Of a DNA stretch of 64,000 nt, positions 45,534 through 58,690 are shown in pieces. Source of the stretch: Citrus sinensis (taxonomy: Eukaryota > Streptophyta > Magnoliopsida > Sapindales > Rutaceae); NCBI RefSeq assembly GCF_022201045.2, contig NC_068561.1, forward strand, positions 12,363,001 to 12,427,000, read 5' to 3'. A program made the position numbers and the translations under genes. The stretch's first letter is position 1. Every line of letters starts with the position of its first letter. Under the pieces are notes generated by a model, which did no database searches, was not told the DNA's origin, and saw only the letters and a program-made list of their open reading frames with translations.

Positions 45534-46704
45534 GGCCTGATTGATTTGACTTCAGCTCTTTGTTTCCGTTTATTATATATCCTTTATAAATTTCTGATCA
45601 CCAGACAACGTTTGGGCTTACCACGAGTGTGTGAAACAGTGTCGTTTTTGCGCAAAACATACTCCTTGAAAAATAAATAAAAGCCAATGGGTTGGTAGTC
45701 CATTGTCGACTCGTATTTAGGGTAGAATATATCTTTCTTTAGTATTAAGTGAAAATTAATTTTTAAATTATGTTATAATAAAATTATTAAAGAATGTGTT
45801 ATAATAGTTTATTGTCAACTCATGCATTATTGGGACTAAACTCCTCTCATTATAAGGGTTTATTTGTCCTTCATATTTAAGGTAGAATATATCTTTTTTA
45901 ATATTAAGTAAAGATTGACTTTCGAGTTGTTTCATAATAAAATTATTAAAGAGTGTTATAATTAATTTTTGATTATTAATATCATTAAAATTTTAATTAT
46001 AATATATCAATATACAAAATAAATAAATAAATAAATAATTCACACAAGTGTCTATCCTTTTGATTTTTTTTTTTTTTGACCGACATAGTATGACTTAAAA
46101 ACACCAAAATATTAAAACAATAATGATAAATTGAGACCACATGATAATAAGGTTTATGACAAAATAGTTGGATACAGATTGATTGAGTGAAGGGAGTCGA
46201 GGACAAGAGTAAAAGTTTTATTTAGTTATTATAAAATATTTTAGCAATATAATTTTTTTTGTACGTGAGTGTTTGAGTGTTTTTCTGATTACAAATAACT
46301 AGTTATATTTTTTTTTATGATTAAAGATTTTTAAAAAATTATTAATCCAAATAGTTTTTTTTCGAATAATTAGCATTATTCTTTTATTATTTTAGCATTT
46401 ATATATTTATAAAAATGAAAATGAAAACGAAAATTCCAATTGAGACCGAACCCGGTCGGTTTTTGGTTAGTTCACTTTTCGTTCACTGAAAAATATCCAA
46501 AGCAAGAAGAATCGCGCGGCTCAGTATGAAATCTCTTTTCTAACCCTACACTTGTTTATTTCATTATCATTTGAACATTCTTTTCCAATTTCGCAGCATT
46601 AAGGAAACTCAAAAGCCTTTCTGCCTTCGTCGTCTTAATATTCTTCTGGTTCGCTCGTACTCTTCACGCCACCCCTCGCTCTCATACATATACTCACTCG
46701 CTGA
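45534..46704. other. Divergent promoter region between TerC and MOS11
   Basis: About 1.17 kb separates the two start codons, and the genes point away from each other. The centre is AT-rich, with related AATATATCTTTNTTTAGTATTAAGTAAA blocks near 45725 and 45885 (a small duplication). The 5' UTR of MOS11 probably begins near 46500. No specific operator could be assigned. Confidence 0.55.
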
Positions 46705-49114
46705 ATGGCAGCAGACGCAGAGAAGCTCGCTACCGTCACCACCACAACCGACAACGCCAAGGCATCGGCCGAAGGAAACCCTAAAAATAACGTGGGCCCC
46801 ATGGATCTTGAGCAAAACCCTGGCGCCGCCGTTAATTCTTCAGCTGTCGAGGTCAAGAAGAACGGCAATGACTCTAAGACGGCCGTCACTATTACTGCGG
46901 TGAGTCCGGTGTCGGGGGATGCCGATCTGGTCACCGACACTCAGAAGAAGATCCGCCGAGCCGAGCGGTTTGGCATGCCGGTTCAGATGTCTGAGGAAGA
47001 GAAGCGTAATACTCGGGCTGAAAGGTAATTAGAAGCTCATTATCGTTTGCTTTTGTAATTTTAGGGTTTCTATGTATTAGAAAGTAAAAATTATTTATTT
47101 ATCTGTTTATGTTGATATAGAGGAGAGGAAAAAAATGAAAAAGTAATTCTAGGAAACTAAAAGACTGTGGTAATTTACATGTACAGTGAATTGTTTGTTG
47201 TTGATTTGATTAGTTTTTGTTTTAGTAATCAATTTAGTTGCAAAAATTACTTCTCATATGTCTGATCTTGTTTTTTATGACAGAATGTAATTTGAAAGGG
47301 ATGATTGTTGATTTAATGCTTGATGCATCATCAATTGTTATATTTTGCTTTAGCTTATTTGTGGGGTTTCTTGTGTTTGTCTCTATGTTCTCAGTTCGTG
47401 CTTGAATTATTCCACTACCAAATGCAATGTTGAGGCTTCTTCATCTCATTCTAGTCCTTTTATTTTTGGTGTGTTTTATTGTTGGTTAAGTCCTTTTATT
47501 TTTGGTGTGTTCTGTTGTTGGTTATGTTTGAAAAGTGACCCATTGCCATGATGGTATTGAACTCTAGGCACTTGGATTGGGTTTGAACTCCCAGACTATG
47601 TTTGTGTGGTAGCTGTGATACCAAATTTTCTAACTGGGAGAAGCCTCTCTGACTGAGGGAGAGAAGTGCTTTACATGACACCCTGTACTATATAAAAATG
47701 ACATAGATAACTAAGGGAAGGGAAGTTTTATAGATGCTAAAGGGGTTCTGATTTTTCCGTCATCCACTGTGATATAGTAGATCGTTGGCTGGAACTGTCT
47801 CAACCCTATGTCGAAAATTTTGTCTGACCACTTATTTATCCCATTCAGAAGCCTATACCCCAATCAATAATAGGCCATATCAAGTCATTGCTGTAGATCG
47901 TCAAATGCTCCGCAAGAGCATTCCTAGGAGCTATTTTTTGAGGGCTATCTTGCTAGGGTGTGCTATTGGGTTTCGGTGTTTTTGACATGCTATGGAATCT
48001 CCATTCAGATCCTCTCCTGCGACACAACAAAAAAGGGTTTGGAGGTTCTTCTGGATGCAAGTGCTGCTTCTTTGATAGGAAAAAGAAAGAAAAATTATAT
48101 TCCAGAATCCATAAGTACTTTATATTTTACCCTTTATTATATAACAATGGAAAGGTATCTATCTATGAAATTTAGCATTTGAAGGTATGATGTTCAAATT
48201 TATATGCAACAGTTTCTCTGTGCTATCCAGCTTGAGGGATGCCAAACAATGGAACTTGACAATTGTTTTGCTTCTTCCACTTCCATCTTATCATCCAAAT
48301 CCAAGGACAAATTATCTTGCCTTTTCTCTTTTCCTTGCCATGTACTTGGTGGGGATTTATTTATTGGTGATAGCAAGTTTTACCGTGTAAACCTGAATTT
48401 TCATTTGTCTGTTTGTTCACTAAGACGTTTTAGTTTGGATTGATCTTCTTGCAGGTTTGGAACTGGATCCAAAACGCAGGGATCGGAGGTATCAAAGACC
48501 TCAGAGGAGCTGAAGAGAAAGGCTAGAGCAGAGAGGTAACAGTCCATGCCAACTTTATGTGGTTTCATGTCTGCAGAAGTTGAATTTTCAGTCTCTGTCA
48601 GTTTACTGTTTTCCACAGTATGTTATTAATCCTTCTTGTTGTTTCTTAGATTTGGGCTTCCTGTGCCATCTTCAGTTAGTGAGGAGGAGGCAAAGAGGAA
48701 AGCTCGACTCGCCAGATTTGCACCATATCCCAAAACAGACTCTGTGGAAGAAGACAAAAGAAAAGCTAGGGCACTTCGGTACGTATTATTGCAAAAGAAT
48801 TGTTTTTTTCCCCGTTATTAGCCGATTATTTAATAAATATGTAATCACAGTCTGTGATACAATGGTTGGTTGACATGCATGACTGATTTAGGCTTTTTCT
48901 TTCCCCTTCAGCTTCTCAAAAACCTCATCAAGTTCTGTGTCACAAGTGAATGGCAAGGGAAATATTGAAGTTGAAGCAGTAAGTCCCTCTTTTACTGTTT
49001 ACAAGCACATTGGAGAAAATGCTCTTACAATTTTGCTTTCTACAGAACTGACCTTTCTTTTGTTTTATATGACAGAAGGCAGCTATCACTGGCGAGGCTG
49101 ATGGAGTGGCCTAA
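46705..49114 (+). CDS. MOS11: MOS11/CIP29 (THO1)-like mRNA export factor
   Basis: Five coding exons: 46705-47024, 48455-48535, 48650-48778, 48912-48978 and 49076-49114, for 636 bp or 211 residues. The N-terminal ~75 residues are Ala/Thr/Asn-rich. The rest carries a repeated basic motif: [41 protein letters not shown] and [10 protein letters not shown]. This is the THO1/MOS11 C-terminal type seen in plant MOS11 and human CIP29/SARNP, nuclear proteins tied to the TREX mRNA-export machinery; in Arabidopsis MOS11 affects immunity through mRNA export. The first three introns all split the Arg codon before a Phe at the same phase. There may be an intron in the 3' UTR (TTAAG|GTATAA near 49147 to GGCAG|GTCTAG near 49308). 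The upstream sequence has no competing ATG close by. Confidence 0.88.
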
Positions 49115-52100
49115 ATAGAAAATGCCTTGTGAAATTTGCATGTTAAGGTATAATTTGAGAATGGAGTGTACTTTAGCATTTACCACACCAATTATGTTCA
49201 ATTTAGTCATCTATCCTTAGGAATGATGTGGTTCAATTCATACATGTATCTGCATCTTTTGAATGATCTTTTGTAATGTTTTTTTTTTTTTTTTAATTTT
49301 CCTGGCAGGTCTAGGGTACTAACTTTCAGTGATTCCTTCTGCGGCTGTACCTATGTCTACTTGCTAGATGAATTAGTACTTCCTCCTTTAATGTATTTCT
49401 ACATTGCAGTTAACAAGGTTTTGCAGTATGAGCTTTCCCTCCTTTAAGAAGATAGTTTCAGAATATCAATTCACCTTGTGAAACTTAGAGTAATTAGCAA
49501 CTACCTTTAGTCTTAACTTGTCTTAAAATCTTCTAAGAATTTCAGAAATTCTGAAGAAACAAACTAGGGACCTTTTTCTATCTTTTTTATCTTTTGCAAC
49601 TTTCAGAAACTACCGAGAGGTAAGTTGTTTTCTTTAGAAACATTGGATTCCTATATATTGACATGTGACCAATCTATGGATTTCTCATATTTTTATATAT
49701 GATTTTATGATCAAGCTGGAGACAGAAGTAGTTGCCCAACATATGGATTTCTCATATTCTGATATATGATTTTAGGTTTCAAAATGTGTTGTTTTGATTT
49801 AATAGTTTTTTGGATTTTTTACTGATTTTTCTTAACTGAATCAAAATCTGTTAGAGTTTCTGACAATGAGTGCGGTTTGGTATGATTTGATCTCAAGTTT
49901 AATTTCATTTGGTATTTTGCTTTACATATGGGCTCTGATGGTGACTTGTTCTAATGGTAGGATCTAGGACACTTTGATACTAACAATCAGAAGTAACAAG
50001 GATAGTGTGATTGCTGTGTTTGGACTATTAGTATAAATTAAAGGATTGTGGTCATTAGTCTTTGACGCATGCGTAATTTTTTTTTAATTGGGTTCTATGC
50101 CCTGGAAAAGGGGGAGAAAAAGGAGGGAGAGGGAGAGAGGGGGGAAGATCAGGGAAAAAGGGTAAGTTTGTATCTGTGGTTCGGTGTTAATGCTAACCAG
50201 GGACTTTTTTGTATTAATTGTTGGAATATTACTTTTGGATGCCCAATTTCAATTTAAGTCCATTTCCTCTAGTATCAAGGGAGGCATGAAATCCATATGT
50301 TGCTGCTACATTTTTTTTTATTTTTGATCATGTGACACCTCTAATGCAGTCCATTTTGATTGAATGTTAGTCTGTCAGATGAGAAGCTAAATTAGACTTG
50401 CTTCAGACTGTTATTTTCTAGTTCAAAAAACGGTGTTTTGTTTCAAAACCTAGGTCCAGATAAGAGAAATAATTTGAGCCAGTTGCTTCAGAATTTCTGA
50501 TTTTTCTTATATGGCGTTTTAAGATAGGTTAGTTGTTGAAAGGTGCTTGTTAATTTTCTATAGTTTCACAGAGTGAATTGCTGGACATGCAAGGTAGGAT
50601 GCCGGGAGTGGAAGATGTTACTTGATAACTGTCTTTTTCCTGTTTAGTTATGTATCTTGTGTAGTTCTCTCCTTTTCTTAATTTTGAATATCTTCATTGT
50701 AAGGCTGAATTACACCCGGCTAGTGTGGAACTCTTTGTTTTCTATTTGGATATCATTTGAATAGATGGACTTAGTAACGGTATAGAAGGAAATCACTGTA
50801 TGGTTTTCTGTTACTGTGTTTTTATTTCTTATTAATACATGGTTTTACTTTATGATCTTAGTGGGGGATGGATCACCATGAGGATTAAAAATGTTGTACT
50901 CTGAGGTTAAGGTTATTATCTCATCAGAAAAATGGTTTGTGTTATTATTAGTTCACAGATTTCAGTTAAAAATATGGGGACATTCCTTCCTGTGAGGCTG
51001 TGATGATGAAAAATTGAGCACTTTTGAGTTTTAACAAACTGTAATTTTTGAGATATTGTAATCCATACTGAATGCTGGTCTCGCTCCTTGTCTTTTAGCT
51101 AAAGAATGAACTAATTAATACAATTGAGGCAAGTTTCTGTATTATGTGTTGACAATTTAAACTTTTCAAGTGATTTGTCTGTTAATTTACGTTCAATCGG
51201 AAGGCCAAAGATAATTTTTCTTGTTTACATCTTAAATGTAATATTCATCAATAGTTTATTCATTTAGATTTTATTAAAAATTATGACACATCATTTGAGA
51301 TGAAATTTGAGATAAAAAAAAAAGATAGGATACCTACGGTTACTGTAAGAAGGGCCGTATTCTCAAGTCATGAGAGCAGTGAAACTTCAAGTGTAATTTT
51401 TGAAAGTTCATATGTAATTTTGAAAAGTAACAGCCGCCTCGCATGGTCAAATGGAGCTGCATCTTTTTATCAAATGATAACAACGAACGGGCATCCGATT
51501 GAACGTAGATATTTCATGTTAAGCAAGGCTGCAATAAATTAATTGAAAATGCAGAGACAAATAAGCCCTCTACAGTTGGGGTCGATTAGGTAAACGTGAA
51601 TCATAAATTTGTATCTAAACTATGCTAAAATTTGTTTCACCAAACTTTTGAGGGAAAGGATGGTGACTCCAATTCGTATGCGCACTCAAAAAAGTAGAGA
51701 TTTTCTTTCTTTCTTTCTTTTTTTTCCAAAAATAACCGGAACAAAGTAGGAGTAAAATCCCTAAGAAGTAAAATAAAAGTCGCACTAACAATTCTAACAA
51801 GGAAGGTACAAAGGTCTCAAAAGAAAGAGATGAATTACTAATATTTTATAATTAGCATGGAGATGAGATTGATGGTTTTGCTCACTCCATAACGGGGAGG
51901 GGGGGAAGAACAAAGATTCGACGGTTCTTGAGAGAAAAGAAAGAGGTAGAGAAAGTTGTCAAGCAGAAAATTAACAATCTCTCAATCACGAACTCGTGTG
52001 TACTGTAGATGAATGGAAGCCAAAAAGAAAAATAATTGTGCGGGTGGTGTAACTCAGCTGCTGAGCTGAACGTAACAGTGGTGAATTTTTTTTTTTTTTT

Positions 52101-52476
52101 TTTTAATGTTGCCAAATACAACTATGGAAAAGAAACAGTACAGCTTTAAGCAATAGGTAGAAAACAAAGAGTAAAAGAACTTTTATATCTACATAGATAT
52201 CACTTTCACTAGATAAGCAACTATAAGGTTCATATTCTGTAATCTCAGTTCCCCACTTGCCAATTAAATCTTCCTTGTAAACAACTGATGTTCTCATGCT
52301 AGTACGATTTTTGTCGGTGTTTAACGAAGAAGAGAACTGTTCTTCCTCTTAACACATATAACCTTACACAACACTAACTGATAAATTTCCTAATGGGAAG
52401 GCTTGCTACAACTTTCAGAATACGTTTTTCCTCCTATCAACCATAGATAATTTGCCAGGAGCTTTGCCTTGATCAA
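49115..52476. other. MOS11 3' flank and intergenic DNA
   Basis: Bases to about 49450 are likely 3' UTR. The remainder is T-rich and AT-rich, with a purine-rich GGGAGAGGGAGAGAGGGGGGA stretch near 50120-50150 and T tracts. Open frames are short and unlike proteins. From about 52100 the sequence is the 3' flank of the PP2C gene. Confidence 0.55.
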
Positions 52477-54055
52477 TCAGTAGTGGGGGTGGAACCCAGT
52501 ACCTCCTCTCATCGAAAAAGGAGAACTGCAGTTGAAGTTCTGATCAATCAAACCCGGATCTAGATATATGACTACGACTGATACATCATCATGAAAATGT
52601 CTCCTCACTCCGCGATCAATCTTCTTCAGGTCTGAGAATCTCATTTCTCTTTTCTTAGCTGCTTCCTTTAGTGCAGCTTTAACAAGTCTCCTAGCAATTC
52701 CCTGCATCACAAGTTACAAGACTATTTAGCAATGATAGCAGTTTTGAGCCATAATTTATCGATAAATACAACTACTTGCTTTACAGCTGACAATCATTTG
52801 TGCTGCCGGAGTAGGAATGGTTTCAGAACTATGATACCAAAATGTGAACAGAAATGTATTCTTACATGTCTTGGATAGTTCTGTACAATGTCGACTGCCT
52901 CCTCGTTACTAAGATGCTCCCATAGACCATCAGAAGCAAATATGAGAAATTGATCTTCTGGGTAGAGTTTATGTACTAATATTGATGGCTCTGCGCTAAT
53001 GATTGGCTCTTCGAAAGGCTCAGGCAATCTAAACTTAGATGCTAGAGGCTCTCTGTTGAACTCTGCCCTCTTCAAATATGCATCACCAATGGCTCTTGAC
53101 ACCTGCAAAGACAAGGAGAAGATTTCTTAGTACACTTATTACACCCACATTTATGAGCTAACTAGTCTCTTCTCAGCTTAACCTATACAATGGAAGTGAC
53201 TTAACAGTCTAATGCTGCTCCAGGAACCGTTAATCCTAACTGTTACAACCAGGGGAAAGTAAAACACAGGAAAGTTACCTGTATGATGCCCTTGACACGC
53301 CAAACCTTGTGCTTCAAGACAACGATCTGTGGATCATGGGGATGCAGTGAATGAAGCTCATCTCTCACAGATTCTATGTTTGCATTGTGCTCCATGGATA
53401 CTTGTATGGCAGAAACTTCCCTAGTGCCCCTTTGTGCTCTCCCTAGCACTACTCGAGAATCCCCAACATTCGCGATATACAGCAATCCACTGCATATTAA
53501 CCCCACCAGACAACACGATCCCACAGACGCCATATTTGGCTTACTAGGCCACTCTTTCTTCACAAGGGAGAGAAAATCATCCTCTGTTGCTGCGAAAGCC
53601 TTTCTTATAACATTTTCCGACATCTCATGATGCTCCGATGCAAATCCTGCAACAAGGCATGCAACAAACATTAACGCTACTAATTAAAGAAATTGCAAAG
53701 CAATAAAGGGGGAAGGGAACATACTCTTAAGATTTTGGAAAAGATTGTCACTGATGAATCTTGCAGTCTCAGGACCTCCATGTCCATCATAAACACCAAC
53801 GAAGGTTCCGTGAGGACCGGAATTTGAGGAACTCAATGGCCCTGATTCAAGTTGACATTGATCCTCCATAATGCTGTTGGCTTGCACTAAGGCCATCGAG
53901 AATTCACCGTAAACATGAGGCCCCAAATCCTTATACCACAACAACCCATCAATACGACCACTATCTTCATCTTCATAAGACGATTTCCAACAAGGTTTCA
54001 CCATTTTCAGGTAATCACTTGACATCATATAATCATATATAGTACTATTTGACAT
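52477..54055 (-). CDS. Protein phosphatase 2C, clade D
   Basis: Four exons: 53725-54055, 53279-53646, 52866-53102 and 52477-52701, for 1161 bp or 386 residues. The PP2C fold runs from about residue 45 to 350. Motifs in order are [18 protein letters not shown] (metal-binding Asp/Gly at 90-91), [20 protein letters not shown] then [40 protein letters not shown], and [16 protein letters not shown] near the end. Mg/Mn-dependent Ser/Thr phosphatases of clade D act on plasma-membrane H+-ATPase and immune kinases, for example in SAUR-regulated cell expansion; which substrate applies here is unknown. The N-terminus before the domain ([17 protein letters not shown]) is typical of clade D. Splice sites are GT-AG and all metal-binding motifs are intact. 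Confidence 0.94.
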
Positions 54056-57000
54056 CCTTCTTTCGTCTTGTTTTTATAATATCATCCAAATGAACCAGCA
54101 ATTAATGTTATATTCATCAAAATCAAATAAAAAACAAGAACCAAATTTAATAATCTCAGTTCCAGGTTATGAAACTCACGCTTCAAGACCGCAACAACAA
54201 TTCTTGAACATATATAGGCTCTACGACAACCAGACACCATTAATATGTACAATTCTTAGATGAAGACCAAAAGGGTATGGGCTAAATGAACTGAAAAACT
54301 TGTGTGGTTGTATTCAAAAGACAAGAAAGCAATAGTTTTTATGTGAGTTCAGAGAATATGGAGGCTTGCTGGTGCTATGTACCTTGAATCTTGGTTAAAT
54401 GTGTTTGGTCCTCCACACTGTGCCATCTCACAAGGAACAGACTTAGCTGTAAAAGAACATAAAGATCTGATACAAGACAGAGTTTGGTCTGAGATCAGAG
54501 AGATGATCAAAAGGGGAGCAAGGGCAATGGATAAGAAAAAAAATAATTTTGGAGCCTTTTGACAGACGATCTTCAGTTTGTTGTCAGATGAGATCCAGGA
54601 TGGGAAATAATAAAGAGACTTAATTTTACAAACTCTGACATTGTTGTTGTTTTTTCAATTTTTCTTTCTTGTGGCCGAGTGGGTTCCTTATTGCTTGAGG
54701 GTTTTTTAATTGCATGGCTACGAGATTTTTGTGTTTCGTATAAATGTTTGTTTACTTTACATTAACAATAACCCACAGTTTTAGGCAGTTTTTGCTCATC
54801 TAATACTTTCTTTTTCTAGAGCTTTCCTCTTTATTTTTATACTTTTAAAAAGATATTACGTATTGTTTCCCAAGTATTTAGGAGTTTTAAGACAGACCAT
54901 TTATCTTGGTAATTTTCTACTTGACTCTTTCGCTCCTTTCTTTGCTTTTCCATTTTACTAATTTTCTCCACTTTTCTTTTTGTTACACAGTATATCAACT
55001 TCACTTCACTATACATATAGATATATGCTAATGGCTTTACTTGGTAGTATTGTTTAAGAGTACCTGCACTGCTCTTACACAGAACACACTACATGTATGT
55101 ACATTTCTGCAATGGCAACTGGGCCCTGTGTATTGCTACAGAGTGACCACGTATCTTGGTACATGCACTATAACTTAAAACATACTGACATGTTTTCTAA
55201 TTTATTCAACTTTGGCTTGCCTCCAGGACCATCCACAATCCCGTAAAGACAACCAGAGAAAAAGCTATATATATATTGCCCACCATCTCTGCAGAACATT
55301 ATTATTAATGCATTGGATCAAGTGTTATTATAACTCGAAATTGATGGATACAAGGATTTGATCAATTGTCTGCATCTGCCAACTGAGATATGCAGCTCCA
55401 GGGGATGGTCATGGCCTTTCAAATCCATCATCTCCCAGTCTCTTGCAGATCAAGTGTTCACATTTTCTTTTTCTTTGTTTATTTTGGAGGTTTATTACAA
55501 ACAAACAAAATGAGGTCACATTATGCATTACATCTTTTAAGAAAAAGGTATCTACAAGTTTAGCTTTATTGACCAAGCACTTTGGCTTAATTGTTTTTTG
55601 GTGCCAATCAATCTTTTTGCTCTTCTAGTGACCACATTTATAGTTTAATACAAGACCTTGTAGCTCTTTCTTTTTGTGTAAAGTACAGGAGAGTAAATTT
55701 TTCTTTCATCAGAGTAGACTTTGGATTATATTGTTGTTGTTCTGCATCAAGGTTAGTTCAGTAGGTTTTTAGTTGCAATATTAATAAATTGCAAGTAACA
55801 CTAAAAAAAATAAAATAAAATAAAAACAGTGCTCATTTTTCTTGTGTAGTTGTACCTTTTAGTTTTAAAGTAGTTTGATGAAACTCTAATAGTGGTGACA
55901 CATGTCATAATCTGTGACTTGTTAATATTTTATATTTAGACATAACTAAATTTTAATAATTACTTGGTCACATAAATTATTTAAACGCTTAATAAGATGT
56001 GACTGTTGGCTATTGATCTTGGGTATGCTCCTTTCTACATATTGATCCATTTTTTCTTAAAAATATATCTCATTATTTTTCCCAACAAATGGTATTTTTG
56101 TTTTATTAATTGAAAATTTCTATGGAATATTTTGAAGAAGTATTTTAAATGCTTTTTTTTAAACCTTCCAAAAAGGGCAATATCAAAAATATTATAAAGG
56201 CATGCTAATTTTTACTTATTATACACAGAGGAACAGTGAAAATTATTAACCAGTGCTTGTATTTTGTTGTAATCCTCATTAACGTCCAAAATCTTAGTTA
56301 GCACCCCTTAAGCCCACGTCGATCTTACAGTTGTGACCTCTATCAAAACCTGAGGATTGAATTACTTAAAGATGGAACGAATAGCCTTGTCAAAGTCAAA
56401 ATTTAAAACTTATAGACTTAATTATATTAGAGTAAAACCATAAAGACCTTACTGTAATTTTCCTATTGCACTGTAACCTAACATCAAAATCTCTGTATTG
56501 CAGAATGGATGTGAGCCAACCAGAATTTCTTAGCCTAAATTTAAGACAGTAATACTTTACGTATCAAGCAGTAATAGAAAGAAATTCATCCAACAATTTA
56601 CTTTTTAAGTTTTATGAAATATTTTCCTAATTAGTTCAAATACATACCTCTTGTGGTTTTTCGAATTATTGATCCAGTGAGTTACTTCGTCACCTAATGA
56701 AACACAACTGTCCTCATGATACGATTTTATAATATCTCATAAATATAATTGTCGATTAATTAAACAATTTTAAGCAAACCCTTTCAAATATGTTTGCTGT
56801 ACCCTAGAGAAATTAATAGAAATTCGGTAAATCCTAGAATTGGATTTTATACTGTAATAAGAATATCATAAGCTGCATCTAAAGATTCCAAGCATATGAT
56901 TCGATAAAAGTTAGATGATACATAAATCTCCACAAATTCATGAGCTAATTTTGCTGCACCTCTTTTGTGGCCAATAACCAGAGTAACTTCCAATTTGCTG

Positions 57001-57255
57001 ATATCAATATGGTACAAGGGAACAAAAGATCCACTAGATAAAAGGAAGCTAAGCTCCCCCGGCATTTTTTAACATTTCAATGCCATGCTGAAAGTCTCCT
57101 GGCACAATAACTTGGCCTCATAAGGGATGTTAAGCTACACAATTTTCCTGCATATTCTCCAAAGATTTACCGATATACGCATAACGGCAGGTTAAAACAA
57201 AGTTCTATAAACATGTTGTACAGTCAACTACTCAACTGACGCCACCATGAAAACT
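54056..57255. other. PP2C 5' flank and intergenic DNA
   Basis: The first ~500 bp are likely promoter and 5' UTR of the PP2C gene. The rest is AT-rich. A short minus-strand frame at 56847-57065 (72 codons) has some protein-like composition but no motif I recognise. Nothing else is supported. Confidence 0.5.
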
Positions 57256-58690
57256 CAACAGAGCTGGGTGTCGAACTTCAAAGAGATGCCCGTGCTGAAA
57301 AGTTCTTGACAGAGTAACCTTGCCCCATAAGGAACATCGGCCTTAACAATGTCATCGGCAGATCCACAAACACTGCAATAGGGGCCCCGAACCTTGCGTC
57401 CGCTGCCCACCATTCATTGAACCACATTTGCCACATTCTTGCTCTTCCCATAAATGTGCATCTGGTACGAGTCACCCGGCGTGAACAAGCGTTCATGTAA
57501 GTTGGCAGAGGCACCATGGGCTAAAAGACAGTCACGCTCCATCTCACCAAACTTGATCCCCACCAAATCATTTCCTGTCTGTGACTGGCAGTCGGGTGAG
57601 GGGTTTGATTGGCCCATTGTTTCAAAATTTCACTTTGTCCTCAGACATGTGAATGAACCCCTGGTAAAATGTTGGCCCTATAATATGAGTAAACGAACCA
57701 TTACACCATATCGGCCATCGTAAAGTCTCTCCGTTCCCAGTTTGGAAAATCCAGCCCTGCACAAATTTACAGAAAATGAATGCTATTCAGTCGGCGGACC
57801 ATGTAAAAGACCAAAACAGAAACTAATGCTTGAATATGACAGGAATCCCCCAATTATGACGTCCTTAGTTTCCTCACTTAGAACATCCTTCTGAATTAAC
57901 TGTTCTATTCCAGATTTGAATTTTTTGCTTGTGACACCTTTCTGAGTGTATACCTGCAAGATTATGAAGATGCAGCATGAACACGATGTAAGTAATTAAA
58001 GAGCTCAAAGAAAGAATATAAAATTTCTTGCACACTGACATTCATCATGTATTCAGTGCTACAATTGCGGCATCCAGTAACTTAAAAGGAAATTAAGGAA
58101 AAAACATCAGAAGAATGAGATGACCTGCAGGTTTATTTACACTGTGTAGATTTGAACACTTCAAGTCCAAGTAATCTGAGCACATATAGGTTGGATTCTT
58201 TGAATTTCCGGCCAATATAATTTTTTCAGACTCAGAAAGTAATCAAATGTCAGATGAAGAATGGTTGTTGGCATCAACAATCACATCCAAAATAATGGGC
58301 ATTTATGAGTAGAAACACTAACAAAGAAAAACAAAAATATCATAAATTCAAAATTTCAGTGAAAATAATACTCTTTACTCACCTGAAGTTGAACGTTCAC
58401 TTTCATCCTAGATGAATTAAGTCATGTTTTTTAAGCCTTGCATGCCTAGGAAGCATATCATGCTCCTATCCTCCACTACCCGTAAAAGAAACTAGGCTTA
58501 CCGAGAGTAACCAGCCCAAACCTGAGGGAAGCATATCGCCACTCACCTTCTCCTTTCTTTGACGGGCCATAACCAGGCTCAACTACAGTCTCTCCAAAAG
58601 AATCAAATGCCTTCTGGAGACCATTTTTGATAAATTCATTGTATGAGTTACATCTGGTGACAAATCAGACCATACTCATTAAAAACAATA
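57256..58690 (-). pseudogene. Broken NRPD2/NRPE2-like RNA polymerase IV/V second subunit
   Basis: Minus-strand pieces in order: NSYNEFIKNGLQKAFDSFGE and GEGEWRYASLRFGLVTL (58490-58660), matching the N-terminal lobe; VYTQKGVTSKKFKSGIEQLI (57850-57958), unassigned but open; AGFSKLGTERLYDGRYG with IIGPTFYQGF and HMSEDKVKF in a shifted frame (57625-57760); and the C-terminus [67 protein letters not shown] (57262-57620). Lesions include a frameshift before NSYNEF, a frameshift and stop after DKVKF, a TGA after NVVQ, and Tyr and Ser where the zinc-binding Cys pair should be. Most of the ~1170-residue subunit is absent. The shared [15 protein letters not shown] block exists in all Pol beta subunits; the N-terminal piece favours Pol IV/V. 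Confidence 0.7.

Noticed and set aside
46609..46940. Minus-strand frames opposite MOS11 exon 1
   Set aside because: The plus strand has the recognised protein with splice continuity; the antisense frames have no support.
53376..53630. Plus-strand frame of 84 codons opposite PP2C exon 2
   Set aside because: Shadow of the phosphatase coding exon.
56847..57065. 72-codon minus-strand frame as a small gene
   Set aside because: No recognisable domain and no splice partner seen; left as unsupported.
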